From Ahaetulla prasina (Eukaryota; Chordata; Lepidosauria; Squamata; Colubridae): DNA of 64,000 nt. Positions 45,701 to 51,426 of this stretch are shown here, piece by piece (within the stretch, counting starts at the first letter, position 1; each line of letters starts with the position of its first letter). The position numbers and the translations under genes were made by a program. The notes below the pieces were generated by a model that did no database searches, had not been told where the DNA came from, and saw only the letters and a list, made by a program, of their open reading frames with translations. The stretch covers positions 18,704,283 to 18,768,282 of the forward strand of contig NC_080542.1 in NCBI RefSeq assembly GCF_028640845.1. The letters run 5' to 3'.

Positions 45701-46181
45701 GAAACACAGTAGGTGATGCACGCATGCGCAGAAGAGTGCCCGCATGTGTAGAAGAGCGCACGCATGCACAGAAGAGCGCATACATGCGCAGAAGAGCACA
45801 TGTAGGTGCGATGCAAACCAGAATTAAATGTAAGTAGAACCCACCCCCGAAGTACAGATGCTGTGCAGATGTGGTGGTAAGACCAATAATCAACACCCCA
45901 AAACCAGCAGTCGCTTCCCTTCATAACAGGCCTTCGTGGTACCCTCCAAATGTTTTGAGATCACCCATCCTGTGCCAGCCTGGAACCTTCCTAAACACAA
46001 TCAGATCTGCAGGGGGCAACCTGTGGCTTTCTCACTAAAGTCCTTTCCCCCCCTCCCCATGGTTATCCCCATTCCCAAATTGTGCTCACCATCTCCGGAC
46101 ATGCTCAATAGCAGCCATCACTTTCTTGATGTCATCTTTTGCCCGGCTCCTGGTCTCGGCTCGAATGGCACGTCCTGACAT
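25297..46181 (-). CDS. BCL7C: BCL7 family gene, best match BCL7C (coding span)
   Basis: Six minus-strand exons (46181-46090, 35086-35008, 34917-34821, 33100-32939, 27968-27886, 25449-25297) join in phase to give 221 residues, near the roughly 200-230 of vertebrate BCL7 proteins. The N-terminal BCL7 domain (about 1-55) is highly conserved, including [18 protein letters not shown] and [16 protein letters not shown]. Next come [15 protein letters not shown], a Ser/Thr/Pro-rich region, [11 protein letters not shown] and a C-terminal SLKR motif. BCL7 proteins are accessory subunits of BAF (SWI/SNF) chromatin remodellers that associate with the ATPase module and nucleosomes in the nucleus. The LLMLDLNDENSNQS phrase and the K-G-x-x-x-SP stretch favour BCL7C over BCL7B; paralogue choice is less certain than family. 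Introns are crowded with transposons, but every exon is intact. Confidence 0.9.
25521..25906. mobile_element. MITE family A, reference-quality copy
   Basis: The left end CAGGTAGTCCACTACTTATG and right end GTGGAGGATTACCTG are inverted and both are flanked by TA, suggesting a Tc1/mariner-type non-autonomous element. Internal hallmarks are GTTAAGCGAAACA, TGACTTTGCTTGTCAGAAG, GTGATCACATGACC and a TAAATATG-containing segment. It occupies BCL7C intron 5 just upstream of exon 6. Confidence 0.75.
25968..26286. mobile_element. hAT MITE, 319 bp
   Basis: It runs CAGTGGTGGGCTGCAACCGG to GAATCCCACCCCTG. Flanks CTCAACTC (25960-25967) and CTCAATTC (26287-26294) match at 7 of 8 positions. Confidence 0.82.
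26300..26770. repeat. unclassified dispersed repeat (type X)
   Basis: TTCTCAAAGAACTGCTTTAT, ATTAATGAACCCAA and GACCTTGGTTCCCATGAGA recur in similar order at 31640-32150 and partly at 2040-2360. The ends are unclear; a degraded LTR on the minus strand is possible. Confidence 0.4.
26907..27468. mobile_element. MITE family A copy split by a SINE
   Basis: AGTAATCCTCAATTTATAAC begins the element, family A text stops at about 26950 and resumes at 27173 with AAAGTTACAACAGCGCTG, ending near AACTGAGGACTATCC. Confidence 0.65.
26951..27172 (+). mobile_element. tRNA-derived SINE, nested
   Basis: AAGAGCCGTGGTGGCGCAAT and GGTTAGAAGGCAGTACTGC start it; TAGAGAGGGATGGAAAGCAG and a CTATTGCTATTGCTATTT tail end it. 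This is the best preserved 5' end of the family in the window. Confidence 0.8.
27886..27968 (-). CDS. BCL7C: BCL7C coding exon 5
   Basis: The 83-base exon from TGCGTACAG| to TTCCAG|GTGATT completes an Asp codon and encodes [19 protein letters not shown] then DHTMSDFQ. It corresponds to the DEPP.L.KEEPVP block of mammalian BCL7B and BCL7C. The second half has diverged. Confidence 0.88.
28299..28945. mobile_element. MITE family A copy split by a hAT element
   Basis: CATCGACTTACAAC precedes and CTTATGGCCATTCGCTTAC follows the insertion at 28314-28625, and family A text continues to GTCAAATGTCAACAAATACC. Confidence 0.6.
28314..28625. mobile_element. hAT MITE with GCATGCG-rich core, nested
   Basis: The left end CAGAGATGGTATTCAGCAGG faces the right end ACTCACCGCTG. 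A 28-base unit containing GGTAGTACATAATGAGAAAC is tandemly duplicated at the right end. Flanks CTTACAAC and CTTATGGC agree at 5 of 8 positions. The core has repeated GCGTGCGTGGAAGG-like units. Confidence 0.6.
29740..29866 (+). mobile_element. BovB-like LINE fragment
   Basis: CTACCTATGGTTGTGAAAGT then TGGGCCTTAAAAAAGCAAGA resembles the BovB segment at about 53740-53770 (GGCTATGAGAGTTGACCATA). Confidence 0.5.
29868..30662. mobile_element. MITE related to the 2466-3008 type, with nested LINE tail
   Basis: The left end GGAGTATAAGATGCAC and right end GTATAAAACGCACCAC then CCTCTTTTAGGGGGAGAAGT resemble the subterminal parts of the TACCGTA element. The interior has repeated GGCCAAAAATGGGGCA-like units. 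Bases about 30385-30585 are a LINE 3' tail. Confidence 0.5.
30385..30585 (+). mobile_element. LINE 3' tail ending (AAATA)n
   Basis: GGGCGTGCATAAGAGCACAA then ACGTGCCTACCGTTCCTGTC is identical in layout to the 3' ends at 52390-52575 and 53148-53640 and to the minus-strand LINE ending at 56925. It terminates in (AAATA/AATA)n. Confidence 0.7.
30664..31015 (+). repeat. LINE-derived fragment, RTE-like
   Basis: GAGAAGGCTCCTGCATATTC, AAAACCAGGCCATCAAGGAA and TGGAAGACATGGAGAGACCT read like the post-RT part of an RTE or BovB-type element, but frames are broken and the assignment is tentative. Confidence 0.4.
31175..31562. mobile_element. MITE family A copy, full length
   Basis: It runs CAGGTAGTTCTCAACTTAC to CATAAATCAAGGACTACCAG. 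The left end is preceded by TA. Confidence 0.72.
31635..32160. repeat. unclassified dispersed repeat (type X), second copy
   Basis: CCAATTAATGAATCCAAGCC, TTCCTCAAAGAACATCTGTA and TTGACCTTGGTTCTCATGAG align in order with 26300-26770. No terminal repeats or coding frame are visible. Confidence 0.4.
32370..32775 (+). mobile_element. CR1 LINE 3' end
   Basis: The conceptual peptide [20 protein letters not shown] with [20 protein letters not shown] is the CR1 pol C-terminus; the element ends TCCCAACTCTGTTATTAT. It lies just below BCL7C exon 4 in intron 4. Confidence 0.8.
32939..33100 (-). CDS. BCL7C: BCL7C coding exon 4
   Basis: The exon is bounded by TTCCCACTAG| and GAGGGAG|GTATGT, 162 bases. 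It completes Asp and continues [20 protein letters not shown], then a Pro/Thr-rich stretch, and ends [10 protein letters not shown], matching the (S/A)QPP.LGQE block of BCL7B and BCL7C. It leaves in phase 1. Confidence 0.92.
33343..34085. mobile_element. hAT family B copy inside another hAT end
   Basis: An outer CAGGGGTCCCCAACC end at 33343 is interrupted at 33352 by CAGTGGTGAAATCTAAATTT. Family B modules (TTTTAAAAAAATGCTTTTAA, CGGATTGGCCGATCCGGT) follow to ATTTCATCCATC near 34054, and the outer element resumes with CCCAGTCCATGGACCGGC. A CR1 terminal scrap sits at 33503-33555 and a pyrimidine repeat at 33628-33712. Confidence 0.6.
33628..33712. repeat. (TTTC)n(TC)n microsatellite
   Basis: About 12 TTTC units are followed by about 17 TC units. 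Confidence 0.95.
34095..34158. repeat. family C MITE fragment
   Basis: GGGGTCTTGAACCTTGGCAA and CTTCAACTCTCAGAATTCC form one arm only. Confidence 0.5.
34160..34500. mobile_element. MITE family A copy
   Basis: It starts inside the family at TTCAAAGTTACAAGAACACTG and ends TGGTTGTAAGTCGAGGAGCA; the left terminus is missing. Confidence 0.6.
34548..34785. mobile_element. MITE family D copy
   Basis: CCGTTTCCCCAAAAATAAGA on the left faces CTTATTTTGGGGGAAACA on the right. An internal AAATAAGACCTAACCAGAAA phrase is shared with 4282-4452. It ends about 40 bases from BCL7C exon 3. Confidence 0.7.
34821..34917 (-). CDS. BCL7C: BCL7C coding exon 3
   Basis: The exon runs from GTTGCAG| to CTGAATG|GTACAT, 97 bases. 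It encodes 32 residues beginning [18 protein letters not shown] and ending ALLMLDLN plus one base of Asp. Only about 90 bases of intron separate it from exon 2. The polar first half is variable in the family; the LLMLDLN end is the landmark. Its donor GTACAT is weaker than the others. Confidence 0.88.
35008..35086 (-). CDS. BCL7C: BCL7C coding exon 2
   Basis: The 79-base exon is bounded by TTTCTAG| and GACGAG|GTGAGA. It completes Trp31 and encodes [19 protein letters not shown] then IMDPGDE. This is the most conserved part of the BCL7 domain. The next LINE starts about 25 bases upstream of the acceptor. Confidence 0.93.
35114..35190. repeat. (AATAG)n microsatellite at LINE 3' end
   Basis: Fifteen or so perfect TAGAA units, unit AATAG in another phase, directly abut the LINE. 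Confidence 0.95.
35114..36055 (-). mobile_element. CR1-like LINE, 3' half, with (AATAG)n tail
   Basis: The minus strand encodes, almost without interruption, the end of a reverse transcriptase: [47 protein letters not shown] and [18 protein letters not shown]. The 3' UTR ends CACTTGGCCAATAAAAAATT and runs into (TTCTA)n, seen on the plus strand as (TAGAA)n at 35114-35190. It is 5' truncated, and no host function is implied. Confidence 0.85.
36268..36770 (-). mobile_element. CR1-like LINE 3' end with (AAGAG)n tail
   Basis: It has the same 3' UTR (AATCACACTTGGCCAATAAA in minus orientation), but the seeded microsatellite has become (AAGAG)n at 36270-36346. The coding end [20 protein letters not shown] remains. 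Confidence 0.8.
37163..37242. repeat. family C MITE arm
   Basis: TTCAACTTTGGCAACTTGAA and CTTCAACTCCCAGAATTCC form a single arm. The 36771-37162 stretch before it is AT-rich without recognised features. Confidence 0.5.
37305..37340. repeat. (AAC)n microsatellite
   Basis: About 11 AAC units at the 3' end of the CR1 copy that follows. Confidence 0.9.
37491..38112 (-). mobile_element. CR1-like LINE with (AATAG)n tail, nested in CR1
   Basis: (TAGAA)n at 37493-37518 leads to the same 3' UTR as 35114-36055, and the minus strand reads [18 protein letters not shown] then [20 protein letters not shown]. It is truncated at the codon for Leu in 'DLLIQFYRG'. Confidence 0.8.
38510..39174. mobile_element. 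hAT MITE family B, 665 bp, duplicated-unit copy 1
   Basis: CAGGGGTGAAATGTTCCCAG to TTTACATTTCACCGATG, flanked by TATTAAAA (38502-38509) and TATTAACA (39175-39182). It contains two or three more TTTTAAAAGC/GGTTGTA modules than the sister at 41696. Confidence 0.85.
39175..40353. repeat. local segmental duplication, copy 1
   Basis: Apart from the CR1 insertion above, this matches 44040-44760 almost base for base, through CCTATATGGGACTTCATAGG to GTGAAATCATGAC, where similarity stops abruptly. Confidence 0.85.
39406..39862 (-). mobile_element. CR1 LINE 3' end with (ATAAC)n tail
   Basis: (ATAAC)n at 39408-39438 followed by inverted CR1 3' sequence encoding [20 protein letters not shown] and [19 protein letters not shown]. 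It interrupts a segment that is continuous in the duplicate at 44266, so it arrived after the duplication. Confidence 0.8.
40365..41655 (+). mobile_element. CR1 LINE, plus strand, reverse transcriptase remnant
   Basis: Reading on the plus strand: [38 protein letters not shown] (RT palm motifs), then, after a shift, [36 protein letters not shown] and [20 protein letters not shown], ending at the usual TCCAACTCAGTTATTATGA. The YADD segment is damaged near 40780 (LQMTPSW), and frames shift at least twice. It is the longest CR1 pol remnant here and is non-functional. Confidence 0.85.
41696..44039. mobile_element. hAT MITE family B, duplicated-unit copy 2, split by L1
   Basis: CAGGGGTGAAATGCTCTTGG to TTACTTTTCACCCCTG, flanked by TATTAACA on both sides (41688-41695, 44040-44047). 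The L1 at 41867-43683 interrupts it; without the L1 it is about 510 bases. Confidence 0.88.
41867..43683. mobile_element. 5'-inverted (twin-primed) L1 LINE
   Basis: The outer part 43250-41867 reads on the minus strand as L1 ORF2 after the RT catalytic site: [53 protein letters not shown] and, later, [18 protein letters not shown]. The remaining 43251-43683 reads on the plus strand as the ORF2 C-terminus ([16 protein letters not shown]), 3' UTR and poly(A). The segments share TATTGAGAGTG at their junction points. A 16-base duplication, TTAGAAGCATTTTTTC, flanks the insertion (41851-41866, 43684-43699). Confidence 0.88.
44040..44760. repeat. local segmental duplication, copy 2
   Basis: Inverted CR1 (CAGCAGTGTGCAGCAGCTGC on the minus strand) to 44265, then the plus-strand CR1-like 3' segment reading [20 protein letters not shown], then unique sequence to GTGAAATCATGAC. 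It corresponds to 39175-39405 plus 39863-40353. Confidence 0.85.
44761..45230. other. BCL7C intron 1, no recognised feature
   Basis: Unique-looking sequence with no exon signals that I could support. Confidence 0.4.
45411..45713. mobile_element. MITE family D copy, nested
   Basis: CCCTGTTTCCCCGAAAATAA on the left faces TTATTTTTGGGGAAACACAG on the right; internal TAAGCCC and CAAGCGCTTATTT repeats are as in 63248-63378. Confidence 0.8.
45721..45805. repeat. 20-bp minisatellite, four units
   Basis: Units of the form CGCATGCGCAGAAGAGNGC repeat four times with substitutions; the alternating purine-pyrimidine half could adopt Z-DNA. Confidence 0.8.
46090..46181 (-). CDS. BCL7C: BCL7C coding exon 1 (ATG exon)
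   Basis: ATG at 46181-46179 begins [18 protein letters not shown] and continues [12 protein letters not shown], ending CGGAGATG|GTGAGC, with two bases of the Trp codon. Only five bases separate the ATG from a good acceptor on the same strand (CTTTCCAACTCTCCAAACTTCAG), so the transcript probably has an upstream untranslated exon. His27 replaces the Lys usual in mammals. Confidence 0.92.
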
Positions 46182-46220
46182 GAGATCTGAAGTTTGGAGA
46201 GTTGGAAAGCTGCGATGGAT
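46182..46220 (-). promoter_or_regulatory. splice acceptor upstream of BCL7C ATG
   Basis: Reading down the minus strand, CTTTCCAACTCTCCAAACTTCAG, quoted in part here as CAACTCTCCAAACTTCAG, ends five bases before the ATG. It implies a spliced 5' UTR. The surrounding sequence is not CpG-rich, so this is unlikely to be the promoter itself. Confidence 0.55.
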
Positions 46221-46639
46221 AGAGTGGGCAGACAATTGGGAGCTTTCTCTCTGAGCTGTTAGTTCTGAGTTGTGCTCTTTTGTTCCCTTTATCCCATTTC
46301 TCTCCCTCTTTCTTTCTTTGATCGGTTTCTCTGCACCCCCTATCTTCTTTTGCTCACAGAGATAACTGGATGCTGGAAAGATTCTGAATGTACATCCCTT
46401 TGCTATTAATCCATCAAATTTTGCCCGGCACTTGTCTCTCTTGTGCTGCCTATCAATCTTCCTGCATCAGTTTATTCCAGTTGTTTTTTTTCCCTCTGCC
46501 CTTATTTTCTAATGTGTTTTTTTTCCCCCTTCACTCTATCTCTGTCTTTCTTATCTCAGCCTTCATTTACTTCTTCCCTCTGTTGGGTCTCCACCATTCT
46601 TCCTGTCTCTGTTCGGCTTCTTTAGCTGTTCTCTTTTTG

Positions 46640-46770
46640 CCCAAAAAAAAAAAAAAAAGGAAGAGGAGAAAGGAGGGGTAAAAAAAAAACGGAAAAAAAG
46701 CAGTTCGCCAAACGGAAGAACTATAATATAGTTCTTTCAGGTTGCTCTTTTTTTAAAAAAAATAAATAGA
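46640..46770. repeat. A-rich tract
   Basis: Poly(A) of 15 bases at about 46644 and further A runs near 46681; no attached SINE body is recognised. The 46220-46640 part is pyrimidine-rich and 46800-47340 is AT-rich, both without recognised genes. Confidence 0.6.
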
Positions 46771-47359
46771 TATTTCAAACTTCGTGAGCGCCCTCTAGTG
46801 ACTGGGAGAGCTAGAAAGTGTACAGTAGGAACACAAACTTGATCTGGTATGTTGAGAGATGGTGGGAAGTTAGCAAAACGGAAGAACAAAATCAAAGCAA
46901 GGAGATTATTTTACATTATAATCTTCCTTGGGGATCCAAAGAGATGACATACCGGTATTTGAGCTGCATGCTTTATGGGAAAATTCACTATGGGTATTTA
47001 AATTATGTTTATTAGAACAGAATGAGCAATTAGCAATACAGCAAAATCATTCAGTGGTCTTACCATCCAAGAGTGGGGAGGATTTTCTTTGGGTAAACCT
47101 GTTCATTATTATTTTAAAGTCAAAATAATAAAGCAGTTGCTTGTTGTACATATCTAGATGGATGTCCCTGACTATAATTTTTTTTTTTTTAGAAAAACAA
47201 GAAAGAAAATAAGAAGGAAGGATAACCAGGGCAAGTTTGTCCATAACTTGGAAGTTGGCCAGAAGTTTATCTGATGCTATTCTAGTCATTTCCTACTCTC
47301 CTTTGGTCAAAAACATCCAGCCTTTGAGAATCTCCCACTACTACTGGGTGGGTCCAGGG

Positions 47360-47823
47360 CAGTGGTGAAGTCTGAAACAGTTTATTATTGGTTTGCTGGC
47401 TGCGACTGCGTGTACACCATTCACCAAATGTGAGGTAAGTGCGCATAGTGCAAGCGAAGGGAGGCATGGGGTAAGTAGAACAGCGCACGGGGCAGGGAGG
47501 GTAATCAGCTGTGGCGTGCAAACTCTTTTTTTTACTTTTAAAAGCTTTTTTTGTACAACCTATTCAGCTGAATAGGTTGTAAAAAATGCATTTAAAAGTT
47601 TAAAAAAGGGCTCTGACGATCGTACGGCTCAGGTGTGATCGTCAGAGCCAATTTTTACCTTTTAAAAACATTTTTAAAAGAACCAGCAAGCCGGCAAGCA
47701 GGTGACTGGATGATTTGGTGGGCATGGGAGGGGCAGGGATTTTTGCTACTGGTTCTCCAAACCACCCGCTGCCATCACTCCCGGATCGGTCGAACCAGTC
47801 TGAACCAGGAGCATTTCACCATG
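47360..47823. mobile_element. hAT MITE family B copy
   Basis: CAGTGGTGAAGTCTGAAACA to GAGCATTTCACCATG, flanked by GTCCAGGG and GCCCAGAG (6 of 8). Internal arms TACAACCTATTCAGCTGAAT then AGGTTGTA fold as a hairpin. Confidence 0.75.
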
Positions 47824-47845
47824 GCCCAGAGCCAAATCTGGAAAG

Positions 47846-48183
47846 CTACAGTTACTTGACTTACAACCACAATTGAGCCCCAAATATCCAATACTAAGCA
47901 AGACAGTTGTTAAATGAGTTTTGCCCCATTTTGCAACTTTTCTTGTACAGTTGTTAGATGAATCACAACAATTAACAAATTAGTAACATAGTTAAGTGAA
48001 TCTGACTTCCCTGTTGACTTTGCTTGTCAGAAAATTGTAAAAGGCGATTGCATGACCCCTGAACACCAATCATCACAAATACATGCCAGTTACCAAGCAT
48101 CCAAATTTTGACCATTTGACCATGGGAATGCTACAATGGTCATAAGTGTGAAAAAGGATCATAAGTTATTTTTTTTAAGTGTA
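47846..48183. mobile_element. MITE family A copy
   Basis: It runs from ACTTGACTTACAACCACAAT to GTGTGAAAAAGGATCATAAG; the right end is replaced by the following SINE. Confidence 0.6.
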
Positions 48184-48186
48184 GCA

Positions 48187-48435
48187 ATAGCCATGGTGGT
48201 GCAGTGGTTAGAGTACAATACTGCAGACTACTTCTACTGACTGTCGGCTGACTGCAATTTGGCAGTTCAACTCTCACCAGGCTCAAGGTTGACTCAGCCT
48301 TCCATTCTTCTGAGGTGGGTCAAATGAGGACCCAGATTGTTGGGGGGCAATAGGCCAACTCTGTAAACTGCTTAGAGAGGGCTATAAAGCACTGTGAAGC
48401 AGTATATAAGTCTAAGTGCTATTGCTATTGCTAAT
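48187..48435 (+). mobile_element. tRNA-derived SINE
   Basis: AGCCATGGTGGTGCAGTGGT, GGCAGTTCAACTCTCACCAG (B-box region) and GTATATAAGTCTAAGTGCTA define a near-complete copy. Confidence 0.8.
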
Positions 48436-48462
48436 AGCACTTTGACTTACAGTGCTTTACAG

Positions 48463-49240
48463 CAGAGGTCCCCAACCTTTCAGACCTCAGGGACCACTAA
48501 ATTCATAATTTTAAATCCCACAGACCACTAATATATGCCTAATGACCGGCTGAGTGGGCGCGTCTAGGTGGTCATGTGACTGAGTGGGTGTGGTCAACTC
48601 AATGTCACTCACGTCGAGGGGTGCCTCACCTGCATCTACTTGCCCCTCCCCTCCCAGCCACTCTGCCTCCCCACCGGGCTCCTTAGGGCCTCAACAGGAA
48701 ACAGTTGCTGGAGCTAAGCAGCCACCATGAGAAAGAGTTGGCAAAACAGCTCTGTTCAAATTGGATCTGACCGAGAAGGAGGCTCAGTAGAAGCACCTCA
48801 CTGAGGACTAGGAGCATAGGCTTTCCAAGCAGAGGGAAGACCTGCGGGAGTGCAAGGCCAGGTACCAGCACCTGGAGGCTAAGCGGGTTGAGATGGTCAG
48901 CCAGTTCCAGGCCATGATGCAGTCCCACTAAAACAAGGGCCTCCGGCTCTTCACCACCAGCGGTGCTTCCCTCCAACCTTTGTCCAAAGCCCCACACCAG
49001 GAGACTGAAGCAGACTCCATATCAGAATTTCTGCCCCTCTCCGACCCACACAAAAAGACCCCAAAGGGGGAGACTCTCTGCAGCAACACAAACATTCAAT
49101 GCACGTATCCGGCCCAGGGGCCGTAGTTTGAGGACCCCTGATTTAGTGCAATATTAAAAATGCAAATAATTTTTCTGGGGACCACCAAAAATTTCTCACG
49201 GACCACCAATGGTCCATGGACCACCAATTGGTGACCACTA
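48463..49240 (-). mobile_element. non-autonomous hAT element carrying a gene fragment, 778 bp
   Basis: It begins CAGAGGTCCCCAACC, ends CCAATTGGTGACCACTA, and is flanked by identical 8-mers CTTTACAG (48455-48462, 49241-49248). Its ends are those of 8749-10259 in opposite orientation (GGACCACTAAATTC at one side, GGTCCATGGACCACC at the other). Between them lies a coiled-coil coding fragment at about 48690-49085, then at 49105-49140 a GGCCGTAGTTTGAGGACCCC phrase that looks like another hAT end. Confidence 0.85.
48690..49130 (+). pseudogene. captured coiled-coil gene fragment (possibly centrobin-like)
   Basis: Plus-strand frames, shifted at least once and with in-frame stops, read LLELSSHHEKELAKQL, then SKQREDLRECKARYQHLE, AKRVEMVSQFQAMMQSH, a stop, NKGLRLFTTSGASLQ and SEFLPLSDPHKKTPKG. 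Heptad-like Leu/Glu/Lys spacing indicates a coiled coil. The SQFQAMMQSH region brings to mind the centrosomal protein centrobin, but that is from memory and unproved. Sequence density and lack of introns suggest either joined exons or a single large exon. It cannot encode a full protein. Confidence 0.6.
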
Positions 49241-49329
49241 CTTTACAGAGCTCTCTGAATGGTTTATAGTGTCAACATCTTGCCCCCAACAATCTGAGTC
49301 CTCATTTTAGCAACCTTGTAAAGATAGAA

Positions 49330-49840
49330 TTTAGAATTTTTTTTTTTTTTTGGCCAAGTGTGATTGGACACACAAGGAATTTGTCTTGGTGCATATGCTC
49401 TCAGTGTACATAAAAGAAAAGATACGTTCATCAAGGTACAACATTTACAACACAATTGATGATCAATATATCAATATAAATCATAAGGATTGCCAGCAAC
49501 AAGTTATAGTCATACAGTCATAAGTGGAAAGAGATTGGTGATGGGAACTATGAAACGATTAATAGTAGTGCAGATTCAGTAAATAGTCTGACAGTGTTGA
49601 TGGAATTATTTGTTTAGCAGAGTGATGGCCTTCGGGAAAAAACTGTTCTTGTGTCTAGTTGTTCTGGTGTGCAGTGCTCTATAGCGTCGTTTTGAGGGTA
49701 GGAGTTGAAACAGTTTATGTCCAGGATGCGAGGGATCTGCAAATATTTTCACGGCCCTCTTCTTGATTCGTGCAGTATACAGGTCCTCAATGGAAGGCAG
49801 GTTGGTAGCAATTATTTTTTCTGCAGTTCTAATTATGATG
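49330..49840 (-). mobile_element. CR1-like LINE 3' end
   Basis: It has the same 3' UTR as 35114-36055 with a plain T run (on plus strand) at 49337-49350 instead of an (AATAG)n tail. It stops at AGTTCTAATTATGATGAGTC, where unrelated sequence begins. A family A right end occurs at 49945-49985. Confidence 0.78.
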
Positions 49841-50126
49841 AGTCAACCTTTAACCGGTCAGGCTCGAACTCCTGGCTGCAGGCAGAGTGTTCCTGTAATA
49901 TTGTATTGTAACCATTGTGCCAACACAATGCCAATACAACTTGGAATGCTCACTAAACGAATGGTTGTATTTGGACTACCTGTACTTGAGGACTTTTAAT
50001 GAATAAAGTGGGTGCCTTAAGTGTTTGAAATTGAGCATTTTGTCTTGTAAAGCTTTTCAAACTCCAAAAATATGACATTTTTCCCCTCTCTGTTGAAGTA
50101 CTCTGAGGACCACAAAGGGTGGATAC

Positions 50127-51324
50127 CAGTGGTGAAATTTTAAAACTTTCTCTACCGGGTCTGTGGGTGTGGCTTGGTGGGCATGGCTTGGTGGGCATGT
50201 GACTAGGTGGGCATGGCTTATTTATTTTTATTTATTTATTTATTTGATTTTTATACCTCCCTTCTCCCGAAGGACTCAGGGCGGTGTACAGGCAAAAATA
50301 AAACAGACAATACAATATACCATCTAAAATGCAGATTAAAAAAACTTATTTTAAAATTAGCCTGATAGGTTAAAATATACTAGACTAAAAACCCCATTTA
50401 AAATTAATTAATAAAAATTTAAAATTAATAAAATTCAGTTCAAGCCAGCCCCGCGCGAATGAAAAGATGTGTCTTCAGTTCGCGACGGAATGTCCGAAGG
50501 TCAGGTATTTGGCGTAAACCCGGGGGAAGCTCGTTCCAGAGTGTGGGAGCCCCCACAGAGAAGGCCCTTCCCCTGGGGGCCGCCAGCCGACATTGTTTGG
50601 CGGACGGCACCCTGAGAAGTCCCTCTCTGTGAGAGCGTACGGGTCGGTGGGAGGCATGTGGTAACAGCAGGCGGTCCCGTAAGTACCCAGGCCCTAAGCC
50701 ATGGAGCGCTTTAAAGGTCATAACCAACACTTTAAAGTGCACTCGAAAGGCCACAGGTAGCCAGTGCAGTCTGTGCAGGAGCGGTGCTACGTGGGAGCTA
50801 CTTGGTGGTCACATGACCGGGAAAACCAACTATCGCACTTTACACAAAAATAACACAAAATTACACCACTGACTCACACACAATGCAAAAGCAGCTGGAC
50901 TTCACACAAAATGGGCCTTGCAACAAGCAGGAACCACACAGAGTCACAGAGAGTTCAAAAACAAACTATCACACTTTACACAAAAATACTAGTTCAGACA
51001 AATAGGTAGTAAAAAAATGCTTTAAAAAGCAAAAAAAAAGTTCCAACGATTGCACGGCACAGCTGATTGTCACAGCTGATCGTCGGCACCTTTTTTTTTA
51101 AAATTTTAAAGCATTTTTTACTACCTATTCGTCCGAACCAGTAGTTAAAAAATGCTTTAAAAAAGTTTTTTAAAAGTTCTGACAATCAGTTGTGCCACGC
51201 AATCATCGGGACTTTTTTTTTTTTACTTTTTAAAGCATTTTTTTACTACTAGTTCAGGCGAACCCTTAGCATTTTTACTACCAGTTTGAGTGAACTGGCC
51301 ACAACCAGTAGCATTTCATCCCTG
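50127..51324. mobile_element. hAT element split by an L2-type LINE, perfect duplication
   Basis: CAGTGGTGAAATTTTAAAAC to GTAGCATTTCATCCCTG, with GTGGATAC on both flanks (50119-50126, 51325-51332). The right part has alternating AAAAAATGCTTTAAAAA modules and GATTGT/CAGCTG spacers, like family B. Confidence 0.85.
50222..50812 (-). mobile_element. L2-type LINE 3' portion, nested
   Basis: The minus strand reads FKALHGLGPGYLRDRLLL, PSAKQCRLAAPRGRAFSV and PTLWNELPPGLRQIPDLRTF, the typical C-terminus of L2-clade pol, followed by CCTGAGTCCTTCGGGAGAAG and an (AAATA)n end at 50222-50250. The coding end is intact for about 100 residues. Confidence 0.8.
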
Positions 51325-51426
51325 GTGGATACGTGAGATCCTTTTTGTACCACAGTCTTAGTTTCTTTTGAGGGATTCCCCTTCCCTTCTTAGCCATAAG
51401 CTTTTACTAAAAGATTCAGATCAACT

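Larger units (their letters stand above)
45321..45849. mobile_element. hAT MITE with nested family D MITE and minisatellite
   Basis: CAGTGGTGGGTTGCCTCCGG to AGAACCCACCCCCG, flanked by AAGTACAC (45313-45320) and AAGTACAG (45850-45857). A family D element occupies about 45411-45713 and a 20-bp minisatellite 45721-45805. Confidence 0.8.

Noticed and set aside
25297..46181. Assignment to BCL7A or BCL7B instead of BCL7C
   Set aside because: LLMLDLNDENSNQS and the following K-G-(x)3-SP region look most like BCL7C; BCL7B remains a minor possibility because QPP.LGQE and the C-terminus are shared.
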